From assembly GCA_900016875.1 (NCBI GenBank), contig FCNR01000072.1, positions 1 through 64,000 of the forward strand: DNA of 64,000 bases. The letters run 5' to 3'. The notes under the pieces are model-generated. The model saw only the letters and a program-made list of their open reading frames with translations, was not told the origin of the DNA and ran no database searches. The translations under genes and the position numbers were made by a program. Below, in pieces: positions 24,988-34,489 of this stretch. Position 1 is the stretch's first letter. Each line of letters starts with the position of its first letter. Source of the stretch: Eubacteriaceae bacterium CHKCI004. GTDB taxonomy: Bacteria > Bacillota > Clostridia > Lachnospirales > Lachnospiraceae.

Positions 24988-26658
24988 ATGAAAACAGATA
25001 TTCAGATTGCACAGGAAGCCAATATGCTGCCGATTCGCGATGTGGCTGCGAAATACGGAATCGGTGAAGATGACCTGGAATTATACGGAAAATATAAAGC
25101 AAAGTTTTCAGATGAACTGCTGAAACGAGTGGAAGACCGCCCGGATGGTAAGCTGGTTCTCGTGACCGCCATCAATCCGACTCCGGCAGGAGAAGGAAAA
25201 ACCACCACCAGCATCGGTCTGGCTCAGGCATTTGCAAAGCTTGATAAGAAATGTCTTCTCGCTCTCCGCGAGCCGTCTCTGGGACCTTGCTTTGGTATCA
25301 AGGGCGGCGCTGCCGGCGGCGGATACGCGCAGGTAGTTCCGATGGAAGATCTGAACCTGCATTTTACCGGCGACTTCCACGCCATCACATCTGCCAACAA
25401 TCTGCTGGCAGCCATGCTGGACAATCACATTCAGCAGGGCAACGAGCTTCGCATTGACACAAGACAGGTAATCTGGAAACGTTGTCTTGATATGAACGAC
25501 CGCGCGCTGCGCAACATTGTCATCGGCCTTGGAAAGAAAACAGATGGTTTCGTGCGCGAAGATCATTTCGTTATCACTGTTGCCACAGAGATCATGGCGA
25601 TTCTCTGTCTGGCAGAAAATATCGCTGACTTAAAAGAGCGTTTGTCCAAAATCATCGTAGCCTACGATCTGGACGGCAACCCGGTGACTGCCGGACAGCT
25701 CAACGCAGTGGGAGCCATGGCTGCGCTGCTGAAAGACGCAATCAAACCAAACCTGATTCAGACTCTGGAGAATACCGGAGCCATCGTGCACGGCGGACCG
25801 TTCGCCAATATCGCTCACGGCTGTAACAGTGTCCGCGCCACCAAGAGCGCGTTAAAGCTGGCTGACATCGTCATCACAGAAGCCGGCTTCGGTGCAGACC
25901 TGGGCGCAGAGAAGTTCATGGATATCAAGTGTCGGATGGCAGACCTGAAACCGGACGCCGTTGTTCTGGTTGCCACTGTCCGCGCACTGAAATACAACGG
26001 CGGCGTACTGAAGGACCAGCTCTCCGAAGAGAATCTGGACGCGCTGGCAAAAGGTATCTGCAATCTGGAAAAACACATCGAGAACCTGCAGAAGTTTGGT
26101 GTGCCGATTGTGGTAACCCTCAACTCCTTCGTGACCGATACCGAGGCAGAATACGAATACATCCGTAACTTCTGCGAAGAGAGAGGATGTGAATTCGCTC
26201 TGTCTGAAGTATGGGCTAAAGGCGGCGAGGGCGGAATCGCTCTGGCAGAAAAGGTACTGAACACCCTGGAGAATAAAGAGAGCAACTTCCACGTACTCTA
26301 TCCGGACGATATGCCGTTGAAAGAGAAAATCAACACCATCGCAAAAGAAATCTACGGTGCCGACGGCGTTGTCTTCGACCCGGCTGCTTCCAAGATGCTT
26401 GATAAGCTGACAGACCTGGGCTTCGGAAACCTTCCGGTCTGCATGGCAAAAACCCAGTATTCCCTCTCCGACGACCAGACTAAGCTGGGACGTCCGGAAG
26501 GCTTTACCATCACCGTCCGCGATGTCTTCGTCAACGCAGGTGCCGGCTTCGTAGTTGCCCTCACCGGAGCCATCATGACCATGCCGGGTCTGCCGAAGAA
26601 ACCGGCGGCCTTCGGTATCGACGTGGACGACGACGGAAAGATTACAGGGCTGTTCTAA
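24988..26658 (+). CDS. fhs: Formate-tetrahydrofolate ligase
   Basis: A cytoplasmic enzyme of 556 residues joining formate to tetrahydrofolate with ATP, feeding one-carbon units to purine synthesis and, in acetogens, to the Wood-Ljungdahl pathway. The P-loop [11 protein letters not shown] (about 64-74) and the family block [18 protein letters not shown] (about 95-112) are intact, and the length is typical. Start follows AAAGGAAAG. Controlled by the ZTP riboswitch upstream and closed by a strong terminator. Confidence 0.97.
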   Translation: MKTDIQIAQEANMLPIRDVAAKYGIGEDDLELYGKYKAKFSDELLKRVEDRPDGKLVLVTAINPTPAGEGKTTTSIGLAQAFAKLDKKCLLALREPSLGPCFGIKGGAAGGGYAQVVPMEDLNLHFTGDFHAITSANNLLAAMLDNHIQQGNELRIDTRQVIWKRCLDMNDRALRNIVIGLGKKTDGFVREDHFVITVATEIMAILCLAENIADLKERLSKIIVAYDLDGNPVTAGQLNAVGAMAALLKDAIKPNLIQTLENTGAIVHGGPFANIAHGCNSVRATKSALKLADIVITEAGFGADLGAEKFMDIKCRMADLKPDAVVLVATVRALKYNGGVLKDQLSEENLDALAKGICNLEKHIENLQKFGVPIVVTLNSFVTDTEAEYEYIRNFCEERGCEFALSEVWAKGGEGGIALAEKVLNTLENKESNFHVLYPDDMPLKEKINTIAKEIYGADGVVFDPAASKMLDKLTDLGFGNLPVCMAKTQYSLSDDQTKLGRPEGFTITVRDVFVNAGAGFVVALTGAIMTMPGLPKKPAAFGIDVDDDGKITGLF

Positions 26659-26728
26659 AAAAATACTTTTCTTAAGAAATTTATTTTTGAATGAAGCCAA
26701 TAGACTTAACTTAATGAGGTAATAAAGG

Positions 26729-26768
26729 AACCGCTCCAAATATGTGTTGGAGCGGTTTTTTTTTTTTT
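26729..26768 (+). terminator. fhs terminator
   Basis: An 11-bp perfect stem (AACCGCTCCAA with TTGGAGCGGTT) is followed by a run of T extending to 26768. Confidence 0.95.
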
Positions 26769-26780
26769 GAATAAGTATAG

Positions 26781-26857
26781 ACAGAACAATAAAAAATATG
26801 ATAAAATTGTTCTGTATACATAAAATATTGCATGTTTAACAAATAAAAATATGCAAT
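26781..26857. other. Two inverted repeats upstream of the surface-protein gene
   Basis: ACAGAACAAT (26781-26790) with ATTGTTCTGT (26806-26815), perfect 10 bp; and ATTGCAT (26827-26833) with ATGCAAT (26851-26857). Candidate operators or leader hairpins. Confidence 0.45.
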
Positions 26858-26891
26858 TTGACCAATTAAAGAGAGATAAGGGGGAGAGAGT

Positions 26892-28811
26892 ATGAAACTA
26901 GGAAAGAAAGTTTCAAAAAGAACATGGAAACGATGTCTTGTGGCGATTTTAAGTTTTTGTTTGTGCTTGGGGTGTCTTCCAGTGACTGCTTCAGCCAAAG
27001 ATAAACAGGACGTGAAAGAAGAAAAGACAGAACAAAAGATATCCAATAAGGCAGTGATGGCGAGATCATATTATCCGGATTATGCTACAGAAGAAGATAA
27101 AGAAGCTATAGAAGCAGCAGCTTCTTTAGCATTGAATAAGGAAGAAACTGTGACAATAAATTCTGCAGGAGGAAAGAATTGGTTTTCTTTTACTCCAAAT
27201 GAAACAAAAACTTATTATTTTTATTCATTAAACAGTAATAACAATGGAGAAGATTCAGATCCATACGGAGCATTATATAAACAAACTACTAATGGAATAT
27301 ATGAATGTATAGCTAACAATGATGACCATTATTATGATTATTGGACATCACTGAGAGGGTTAGATTTTTGTATAGGCATAGATTTAGAGGCGAATACTAC
27401 ATATTATTTGTGTGCAAGTTTATACGAAGATGATTTGACAGGAAGTTATGATATTAAAGTATCTGATATTGATCCAACAGCATTGACAGGAGAAGTAATT
27501 GGAACCCCTGAACAAATAACAAAAGAAGATACACCTTATCAAGTTTTGCTTGAATCATCAGACGACGACAAATGGTTTACATTTACTCCAAATGAATCAG
27601 GAACATATTATCTTTATGCAGAGAGTACGACAGATACTCGTGGATCGTTATATGAACAAGCTGACGGAGTGTATACATATTTAAATAGTAATGATAATAA
27701 TTACTGTGATGATGTAGTGCATAGTGTAGGTGAAAATCCATATGATTTTTGTATAGTAACTTATTTAGAAGCTGAAGTAACTTATTATCTGAGAATCGGA
27801 TTTTTTGGAGAGCCTGATAACGGAAATTTTACTGTAAAAGTTTCTAAAAATAATCCATATACAATCACAAATTCTGTTGTAGGAAATCCAGAAAATATAA
27901 GTTTAAATGAAACCAAAAATGTATCGATAGAGGAAGCGGGTGCAGTGCAGTGGTTTACCTTTACGCCGTCTGCAACAGGGACATATTATTTTTATTCTAA
28001 AGGGGAAGAGGATTCAGTAGCTGGATTATATTCTTTTAATAGTGATAATGAAACATATAATCAGATGGTTTGGGATGACGACAATGGCGAAAATCTTAAT
28101 TTTAATTTGGCTATGAATTTGAATGCCAATCAAGTTTACTATCTTGCTACAAGTTTGCTTAACAGTTATGATACTGGTTCTTTTACTGTGGGATTGTCTA
28201 CAAATCCAAATGCATATAAAGAAGATTCCCCGCAGCCGCCGTCACCAGATCCATCGGATTCTTCAACAACTGCAACAACGCAAGTAAAGAATTCAACAAA
28301 ACCGGCACAAACAGCAGGAGTTCCGGCAACAGGTATATCGGTTGCTAAAAAGAGCATTGCATTGAAAAAGGGTGGAAAAATAAAATTATCTACAATTTTG
28401 ACTCCGTTGAATACGACTGACAGCATTACATTTACTTCCTCGAAACCAAAGGTGGCACAGGTAAGTCAGAACGGTATGGTAAAAGCGAAAAAACCAGGAA
28501 AAGCAAAAATAACGATTCGCACATCTTCAGGAAAAACTGCAGTAGTAACAGTTAATGTGAAGAAAAATGCCGTTAAAACCAAAAAAGTTTCTATGAAAAA
28601 GAAGCTGACAGTACAGAGTGGCACAGTACGTTTTCTTTCTTATAAGGTAAATCCTAAGCAATCTACAGATAAGATGAAGTGGAAATCATCGAAAAAAGGG
28701 GTTGTGTCTGTAGACAGCAACGGAAAGATTATTGCTAAGAAAAAGGGAAAAGCAGTTATTACAGTAAAGATTGGTAATAAGAAAGCTTCATGTAAGGTCA
28801 CAGTCAGATAA
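26892..28811 (+). CDS. Secreted protein with three PPC-like and two Big_2 domains
   Basis: A 639-residue exported protein. Signal peptide (about 1-35), then three related beta-sandwich repeats, each with a WF(S/T)FTP block, a TYYFYS-type strand and a YYL strand (about 85-195, 205-325 and 335-440), resembling bacterial pre-peptidase C-terminal domains. A Pro/Ser/Thr linker (about 445-480) leads to two Lys-rich bacterial Ig-like (Big_2) domains (about 481-560 and 565-639). There is no sortase motif. Probably a surface-binding protein. Its codon use is more AT-rich than fhs. Its terminator is interrupted by the IS element that follows. Confidence 0.8.
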   Translation: MKLGKKVSKRTWKRCLVAILSFCLCLGCLPVTASAKDKQDVKEEKTEQKISNKAVMARSYYPDYATEEDKEAIEAAASLALNKEETVTINSAGGKNWFSFTPNETKTYYFYSLNSNNNGEDSDPYGALYKQTTNGIYECIANNDDHYYDYWTSLRGLDFCIGIDLEANTTYYLCASLYEDDLTGSYDIKVSDIDPTALTGEVIGTPEQITKEDTPYQVLLESSDDDKWFTFTPNESGTYYLYAESTTDTRGSLYEQADGVYTYLNSNDNNYCDDVVHSVGENPYDFCIVTYLEAEVTYYLRIGFFGEPDNGNFTVKVSKNNPYTITNSVVGNPENISLNETKNVSIEEAGAVQWFTFTPSATGTYYFYSKGEEDSVAGLYSFNSDNETYNQMVWDDDNGENLNFNLAMNLNANQVYYLATSLLNSYDTGSFTVGLSTNPNAYKEDSPQPPSPDPSDSSTTATTQVKNSTKPAQTAGVPATGISVAKKSIALKKGGKIKLSTILTPLNTTDSITFTSSKPKVAQVSQNGMVKAKKPGKAKITIRTSSGKTAVVTVNVKKNAVKTKKVSMKKKLTVQSGTVRFLSYKVNPKQSTDKMKWKSSKKGVVSVDSNGKIIAKKKGKAVITVKIGNKKASCKVTVR

Positions 28812-28911
28812 TAGAACGGCTTGAAAATAAAAAGGCAGGAACCAAATATGATATGCTCCCTTTATGAGAGACAGTGAAAAAACAAACTGTCATCATGAAG
28901 GGAGCAATTCT

Positions 28912-29610
28912 ATGTCACAAAAAAGTAAGCTAAACACAGAAGAAAAAGTCGAGATTATCAGAAAGTACCAGCAAGGGGAAATAAGCTTAGTTCAAGCGGC
29001 TCGGGATGCGGGGGTTGGGACAACGACAATCTATAGATGGAGCGCACGGTATGAAGCAGAAGGGGCGGCCGGGTTTTTACCATATCAGAAAAACCGAGTT
29101 TATCCGCCAGAACTAAAGTTAAAGGCGGTGCAGGAATATCTATCCGGGGCGGGCAGTATCGGAGAAATCAGCAAAAGATATAAGTTGCGAAATGATCGTC
29201 AACTCAGTAACTGGATAAAGGTGTATAATGATCATGGAGATTTCAACTCCACAAAGTTTTCTGGAGGAGGAAGTTACATGAAGCAAGGACGAGAAACCAC
29301 ATTTGAGGAACGAGTTCAAATTGCCAGGGAATGTATCGCCACAGGGAAAAACTACGGAGAAATAGCCTTAAAATACCAAGTAAGCTACCAACAAGTTCGT
29401 ACTTGGACACTTCGTTTTGAACAAATGGGAGAAGCGGGATTACAAGACCGGCGTGGCCAGCGCAAGAAGGATCAAACTCCCTGTACTGAGCTGGAACAGG
29501 CACAAATTGAGATAGAGCAGCTCAAGCACAAACTGTATCTGGCGGAAATGGAGAATGCACTTCTAAAAAAATTGGACGAGGTAGAGAGGAGGGATGCCTC
29601 TCAGAAGTAA
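28912..29610 (+). CDS. IS3-family transposase OrfA
   Basis: A 232-residue helix-turn-helix protein. Two HTH units are visible (about 8-50: EEKVEIIRKYQQGEISLVQAA; and about 128-175), then a leucine-zipper-like helix (about 195-222) used for multimerisation. Start at 28912 follows GAAGGGAG; the frame runs 16 codons further upstream. Near its end is the A7 slippery run (29565-29571) that links it to OrfB. The duplicated HTH arrangement resembles IS150-type elements. Confidence 0.9.
   Translation: MSQKSKLNTEEKVEIIRKYQQGEISLVQAARDAGVGTTTIYRWSARYEAEGAAGFLPYQKNRVYPPELKLKAVQEYLSGAGSIGEISKRYKLRNDRQLSNWIKVYNDHGDFNSTKFSGGGSYMKQGRETTFEERVQIARECIATGKNYGEIALKYQVSYQQVRTWTLRFEQMGEAGLQDRRGQRKKDQTPCTELEQAQIEIEQLKHKLYLAEMENALLKKLDEVERRDASQK
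29565..29602 (+). other. Programmed -1 frameshift site
   Basis: A-AAA-AAA (29565-29571) in the right phase for slippage, followed 12 nt later by the stem GAGAGG/CCTCTC (29584-29589 with 29597-29602). A -1 shift here opens the OrfB frame without a stop. Confidence 0.8.
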
Positions 29611-30497
29611 GGCAGAGGAAAATTTATACGGCCATTAAAGAGTGCTGTAAAGAATACGGGTTTCCTGTTGAGGCAGCCTGCGAACTGCTCCATGTGGCCC
29701 GTTCTGCTTACTACAAATGGGCATCCGGGAAGCTGAGCCACAGGACTGCGGAGAATGAGAAACTGGCCGACAAGATTGAAAAGATTCATTTGGAAAACCC
29801 GGATAAAGGTTACCGGAGACTGAACGACGATCTCCGCCATGACTATGGCATCTACGTCAATGATAAAAGGGTGTTGCGCATCTGCCGGGTCAGAGAGATC
29901 CGTTCCACTGTAAAATACAATAACCGTGGCTGTACCAGACGGGCAAAGACTCCCCAGTATCATGCTGAAAACCTGCTGAACCGACAATTCCACGCGGAGA
30001 AACCAAATGAGAAATGGCTTACCGATGTGACAGAATTCAAATGGTATGAGGGCATTGAGGTACATAAACTCTATCTGAGTGCCATTCTGGATCTCTGTGA
30101 CCGGCGTATCGTGTCCTATGTGCTCAGTGAGCACAATGATAATCCACTTGTTTACAAAACCTTTGACAAAGCTGTTAAGGCAAACCCGGATGCCCATCCC
30201 CTGTTCCACAGTGATAGAGGCTTCCAATACACAAGCAGATCGTTCCACCACAAACTCGTACAGGCTGGAATGACACAGAGTATGTCCCGTGTAGCCCACT
30301 GCATTGACAATGGGCCTATGGAAGGATTCTGGGGCATTTTGAAGCAGGAACGCTATTACGGCAAGCGCTTCACCAGCAAACAGGAACTCGTGCAAATGAT
30401 TGAGTGCTACATCCGTTATTACAACACCAGACGAGTGCAGCGTAACTTAGGCGTGCTGACACCAATGGAAAAACACAAGTTGTGCCTTGCTGCATAA
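29571..30497 (+). CDS. IS3-family transposase OrfB (DDE integrase core)
   Basis: The catalytic part of the transposase, expressed as an OrfAB fusion by -1 slippage at 29565-29571. The frame is open from the shift site; the first ATG is at 29694. An HTH_21-type region (HLENPDKGYRRLNDDL) precedes the rve domain. DDE residues: Asp in LTDVTEFKW, Asp in HSDRGFQY and Glu in EGFWGILKQE. The C-terminal YYNTRRVQRNLGVLTPMEK is typical of the family. No internal stop or frameshift, so the element may be active. Confidence 0.92.
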   Translation: MGRGREEGCLSEVRQRKIYTAIKECCKEYGFPVEAACELLHVARSAYYKWASGKLSHRTAENEKLADKIEKIHLENPDKGYRRLNDDLRHDYGIYVNDKRVLRICRVREIRSTVKYNNRGCTRRAKTPQYHAENLLNRQFHAEKPNEKWLTDVTEFKWYEGIEVHKLYLSAILDLCDRRIVSYVLSEHNDNPLVYKTFDKAVKANPDAHPLFHSDRGFQYTSRSFHHKLVQAGMTQSMSRVAHCIDNGPMEGFWGILKQERYYGKRFTSKQELVQMIECYIRYYNTRRVQRNLGVLTPMEKHKLCLAA

Positions 30498-30501
30498 AAA
30501 G

Positions 30502-30528
30502 CGGCCAGCAACGTTTGGCTGCTGGCCG
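30502..30528 (+). terminator. Hairpin at the end of the IS transposase
   Basis: Perfect 9-bp stem CGGCCAGCA/TGCTGGCCG followed by GAAAAATTTT. Inside the right end of the element; it may limit transcription out of the IS. Confidence 0.5.
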
Positions 30529-30610
30529 GAAAAATTTTATATTTTTTCTCTGTCCTCTTGACGGGGTGCAGATCAATATCGGCTCCTGCCTTTTTGCATT
30601 TTCTTTAATA

Positions 30611-31945
30611 TTATTCACTGATATCCACCCATATTACCGGTTTAATACTAAAGGTGTCATCTGTACAGTCATAACCGTAATTCATAACCGTCTTGTCCGG
30701 GTAGACGAAGCTCATGGAGCCTTTGGATGCCCCTGGAGTTCGCAGCCACCAGCAGGTTTTTGTACCGTGAAGAATGTCATGATAACGGGAAGCTTCGCTG
30801 GAGCTTAAGAGATAAACCTTGTCAATAGTATCGTTGCCGCCGTCGGTGCCATATACCGGATTATCTTCAGCGGTGACATTGGTATCTTTTAGAGCAGCGA
30901 TCTCTGTGTCACAGAAATTCTCATCCAGGAAGTTGCTGTTCAGCCATTTTCTGGCGAAGGAATTCTCCCAGTCAGCTGTCTCATCTTCTGTCTGAAAAGC
31001 GATATCGCTGATGGACTCGTCCTTGATGAGCAGTGCCTGGCCGTCCTGTTTTTCCAGAACACGCCAGTTCAGGTTGGCAAATGTGACGATGTCCCCCAGT
31101 TCTTCTGTCTGGCGGATGCTCTCTTTTTCGATGTCGATGAGGTGCTCGGCACTATCTTTATAATTGTCTCTGGCCAGAGTATAGAAGCTTGTGTAGACTG
31201 CTTCCATGGTGTCCTCATCGGTGCTGTCTTCGGCAGCGACAGCCGCCTGATATCGTTGTTCCTGATAATCTTCATAGGCATCAGAATCTCCGGTGCGTTC
31301 ATATACTCTCTGATAACAATGCCATGCTGTTTCATGGTCGCCAATGAAAGACAGAGCTGCTCCGGCACACTGATAGAAGGCAGTTGTCCTTGAGAATGCG
31401 AGAAGAGCAATGATAACAGCAATGACGGCGAGACTCATAAAAAGGCTGTGCCGCTTCATCTCGGCTGCTTTCTGCGCTGCCATTTGTCCGCATTCGATGG
31501 CCTGCTGTTCAGAATCAGCACAGTGGCTGAGCCGTTCGTATAATTCTTCAGAAACTTTCCGTTTCGGAATCTTATGTTTCAGCTCATGGCGATGGATTCT
31601 GTCGAAAACTGTCTGGGCAGAATAATAGTCATTGGGAGTTGCCGCTTTGTCACGAATCTGACAGGCTTCTTCGTAGAGGGCAATTTTTCCCTCTGCCCGT
31701 GCAGTATATTTCTTTTTGCGGAGATCCCGTAGTAATGGACGAACCTCCATATATGGACGGGCAAGCCGGAGATATTTGATTGCCCTGTGATAATATTTAT
31801 CCTGATCTTCAAATTGCTTCATATGTTCGGCAATGTTGATGTACCTGAGAGCGGTATTATAATGCTGCTGTGCGAGCTCTTCCGCCGTCAGATCTTCTTC
31901 CGAGCCATCTGTAAGCTGGATATCTATTTTTTCATCATTTCTCAT
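30611..31945 (-). CDS. TPR-like membrane protein with DUF6273 domain
   Basis: A 444-residue protein: a cytoplasmic helical N-terminal half with TPR-like spacing (about 25-160), one membrane helix (about 167-187), further helical repeats (about 190-275) and a C-terminal DUF6273 domain (about 285-444; WRVLE...ALLIKD, WLNSNFL, YLLSSSEASRY, WWLRTPG). Start follows AAAGGAATGG. DUF6273 is common in Firmicute surface or regulatory proteins; its role is unknown. Its original terminator was shared with the gene at 26892 and is now split by the IS. Confidence 0.75.
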   Translation of the reverse strand: MRNDEKIDIQLTDGSEEDLTAEELAQQHYNTALRYINIAEHMKQFEDQDKYYHRAIKYLRLARPYMEVRPLLRDLRKKKYTARAEGKIALYEEACQIRDKAATPNDYYSAQTVFDRIHRHELKHKIPKRKVSEELYERLSHCADSEQQAIECGQMAAQKAAEMKRHSLFMSLAVIAVIIALLAFSRTTAFYQCAGAALSFIGDHETAWHCYQRVYERTGDSDAYEDYQEQRYQAAVAAEDSTDEDTMEAVYTSFYTLARDNYKDSAEHLIDIEKESIRQTEELGDIVTFANLNWRVLEKQDGQALLIKDESISDIAFQTEDETADWENSFARKWLNSNFLDENFCDTEIAALKDTNVTAEDNPVYGTDGGNDTIDKVYLLSSSEASRYHDILHGTKTCWWLRTPGASKGSMSFVYPDKTVMNYGYDCTDDTFSIKPVIWVDISE

Positions 31946-32060
31946 GGGAAAAAGCCATTCCTTTCTAAAAAAGTAATCAGGTTATCTTAACATTTTTTTT
32001 GAGTGAATACAAGCCCCAGGCGCATGAATACGGCATATATTTCAAATTCTGGTGAAACGG

Positions 32061-32089
32061 AAAAAGGCTGTCCTGCTGAGAGGACAGCC
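32061..32089 (-). terminator. Ribokinase terminator
   Basis: Stem GGCTGTCC/GGACAGCC (32066-32073 and 32082-32089) with TTTTT on the minus strand. Confidence 0.85.
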
Positions 32090-32119
32090 AAAATCAATAT
32101 GTATGTCAGGTTAAGTCAA

Positions 32120-33043
32120 TTATGCCCGCTCAGCGAGAAATGCCTCGATGGCATCTTTTGCAGGAAGAGACGGCTGCGCGCCCAGATGCTGTACAGAAAT
32201 AGCTGCGGCTGCGCTGGCGTATCTGGCTGATGCCACGATGTCGCCGGTCTCCGCGTATTGTTTTACCAGTACGCCGGTGAAGCAGTCGCCGGCTGCAGTC
32301 GGGTCAACGGCGTCCACTTTAAAAGTAGGAACCATCTGACAGATATCTTCGCCGTAGATGAAAGAGCCTTTGTCGCCCATCTTTAAAACAACGTATTTGC
32401 AGTTGGAGCGTTCATGAAGAATCTTGCAGGCTGCAATACAGGTATCGTCGTCTTTTGGAAGAATACCAACCAGGGCTTCAGTCTCTGTCTCATTCGGGGA
32501 GAGAATGGTGATACCCTGGAATTTCTCAATCGGGTAATCCTGTGCCGGGCCAGCGTCAAGACAGGTGATCATACCTCTCTCCTTTGCAAGTTCAAATGCC
32601 CGTACATTGCTCTCCAGAGGAATCTCAAGCTGCATCATCAGCGCGTCGTATTCCTTGCCTTTGAAAGCTTCCTCGACGGATTCCGGCGTGGTGTCGTTGT
32701 TTGCGCCTGTGTAGATGGCGAGACGATTCATGCCGTCTTCCTCCAGCATAATTACAGCCATTCCGGTGTTGGAGCCATCCTTTAGATGGAGATTGGAAAC
32801 ATCAATCCCTACATTTTTTAACATGTCAAGAAGCGCCTCTCCGTTGGCGTCCTGACCCAGAGTGCCGCAAACCGAAACTTCTCCGCCGGCCTTTGCGGCT
32901 GCAACAGCAGAATTGCTGCCTTTTCCACCGCCCGCGTTGGAATAAGTAGTGCCGAGGATACTCTCGCTTGGATGCGGAATCCGTGGCATCTGAAGAATCA
33001 GATCCATCATAATACTGCCAACCATTAAAATTTTTGCTGCCAT
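32120..33043 (-). CDS. rbsK: Ribokinase
   Basis: A PfkB-family kinase of 307 residues that phosphorylates D-ribose at C5 (or 2-deoxyribose in some members). The N-terminal GGKGSN block (about 38-43, NAGGGKGSNSAVAAAKAGG) and the C-terminal signature VDAVDPTAAGDCFTG with the catalytic Asp (about 249-263) are present. Start ATG follows GGAGGGAAGG. It stands alone, with its own terminator and no rbs transporter nearby. It is clearly different from the other PfkB kinase at 4789. Confidence 0.88.
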   Translation of the reverse strand: MAAKILMVGSIMMDLILQMPRIPHPSESILGTTYSNAGGGKGSNSAVAAAKAGGEVSVCGTLGQDANGEALLDMLKNVGIDVSNLHLKDGSNTGMAVIMLEEDGMNRLAIYTGANNDTTPESVEEAFKGKEYDALMMQLEIPLESNVRAFELAKERGMITCLDAGPAQDYPIEKFQGITILSPNETETEALVGILPKDDDTCIAACKILHERSNCKYVVLKMGDKGSFIYGEDICQMVPTFKVDAVDPTAAGDCFTGVLVKQYAETGDIVASARYASAAAAISVQHLGAQPSLPAKDAIEAFLAERA

Positions 33044-33153
33044 AATACCTTCCCTCCGTAAATTTCATATATAATGCATGAAAATTTGTCAATTATATTG
33101 TAATTTTAATGAAATTGTGTAGAAAAGTCAAGATTTATCTGGAAATGTAAAAA

Positions 33154-33162
33154 TGCTATAAT
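33154..33162 (+). promoter_or_regulatory. Extended -10 promoter of the cysteine desulfurase gene
   Basis: TGCTATAAT (TGn plus TATAAT). Confidence 0.6.
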
Positions 33163-33199
33163 TATATTAAATTTTGTCTTGATACAGGAGTGTGAGCTT

Positions 33200-34339
33200 A
33201 TGATATATTTTGATAACGCGGCAACAACTTTGAAGAAGCCGGAGGTAGTTGTCAGAGCCGTGGCAGACGCCGTCTGTACTGTGGGAAATGCATCGAGGGG
33301 CTCTCATGAGGCGTCGTTGTCCGGTATGAGGATTCTTTATAAAACCAGAGCGATGCTGTGCGAGATGTTTCATGGCGACAGTCCGGAGCGGACCGTATTT
33401 ACAGCCAATGCGACCATGGCACTAAATATGACTATTCAGGGGATGTTTAATCCGGGAGACCATGTGATCACCACTGCTTTGGAACATAATTCTGTACTTC
33501 GTCCTCTGTATCTCATGGAAAGCAGAGGGGTAGCCATGACGGTGGTTTCGGCGGATAAACAGGGAAATATCGATTACGATGATATAGAGAAAAATATCCG
33601 TCCGACCACGAGGGCGGTGGTCTGCACCCATGCTTCCAATCTCACAGGAAATGTACTGGATATTTCTTATATAGGAAATATCTGCCGCAGGCACGGCCTG
33701 TATCTGGTGCTGGACGCCTCTCAGACTGCCGGCGTGCTGCCCATTGACATGCAGGAAACGCACATTTCCGTACTCTGCTTTACCGGCCATAAAGGGCTCA
33801 TGGGTCCCCAGGGAACCGGAGGAATGTTGGTGAGGGAGGGCGTGAACATCCGTCCGCTGCTGGTGGGAGGAAGCGGTGTTCATTCCTACAGCAGAACTCA
33901 TCCGGCGGAGCTGCCTACGGCCCTTGAAGCAGGGACGCTTAACTCCCATGGCATCGCCGGACTGTATGCTGCACTCGAATACCTCCGGGAAGGAGGGATT
34001 CATCATTTGTATGAGAAAGAACATCGTCTTATGGAGATCTTCTATGAAGGCGTCCGAAACATCCCATCGGTAAAGGTGTACGGTGATTTTACACAGAAAA
34101 AACGTGCGCCGATTGTAACCTTGAATATTGGAGACTATGATTCTGGTCAGGTCAGCGATGAGCTGCTGACCCGTTTTGCAATCGCCACCCGGGCGGGCGC
34201 CCACTGTGCACCTCTGATGCACGAAGCGCTGGGAACGAAAGAGCAGGGCGCCGTGCGGTTCAGTTTCTCGCATTTTAATACGATAGAAGAGATCAGACAA
34301 GGGATCGAGGCGGTAAAAATTTTGGCGACTGAGAGTTGA
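33200..34339 (+). CDS. Cysteine desulfurase-family aminotransferase class V enzyme
   Basis: A PLP enzyme of 379 residues. MIYFDNAATTLKKP at the start, the PLP lysine in TGHKGLMGPQGTGG (Lys198) and the catalytic Cys in RAGAHCAPLMHE (Cys336) are characteristic of SufS/Csd-type cysteine desulfurases, which release sulfur as a persulfide. Start at 33200 follows CAGGAGTG. No iscU/sufU or tRNA-thiolation gene is adjacent, so the acceptor is not apparent. Divergent from ribokinase. Confidence 0.88.
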   Translation: MIYFDNAATTLKKPEVVVRAVADAVCTVGNASRGSHEASLSGMRILYKTRAMLCEMFHGDSPERTVFTANATMALNMTIQGMFNPGDHVITTALEHNSVLRPLYLMESRGVAMTVVSADKQGNIDYDDIEKNIRPTTRAVVCTHASNLTGNVLDISYIGNICRRHGLYLVLDASQTAGVLPIDMQETHISVLCFTGHKGLMGPQGTGGMLVREGVNIRPLLVGGSGVHSYSRTHPAELPTALEAGTLNSHGIAGLYAALEYLREGGIHHLYEKEHRLMEIFYEGVRNIPSVKVYGDFTQKKRAPIVTLNIGDYDSGQVSDELLTRFAIATRAGAHCAPLMHEALGTKEQGAVRFSFSHFNTIEEIRQGIEAVKILATES

Positions 34340-34489
34340 AAATTATTGTTTGTCAAAAGTGAAATGTGTTTTTTTTATGACTTTTTTGTGAATAATTAAC
34401 GAAAAATAGTTGTTGCAAGGGAAAGTTTTGTATGATATTCTAGTGTCAGGAAACTAATAATTCTTCAAACAATAAAAAGGAGTAATGCT

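Larger units (their letters stand above)
28853..30570 (+). mobile_element. IS3-family insertion sequence inside a terminator hairpin
   Basis: About 1.72 kb with two overlapping-phase transposase frames and imperfect terminal repeats. The left end TGCTCCC and the inverted right end TGCACCC share a GACAGnGAAAAAA block further in. A 3-bp target duplication GAT is seen (28850-28852 and 30571-30573). If the element is removed, the flanks join to AAAAAGGCAGGAACC (28829-28843) and GGCTCCTGCCTTTTT (30581-30595). That is a complete bidirectional terminator between the convergent genes on either side. The element appears intact. Confidence 0.9.
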
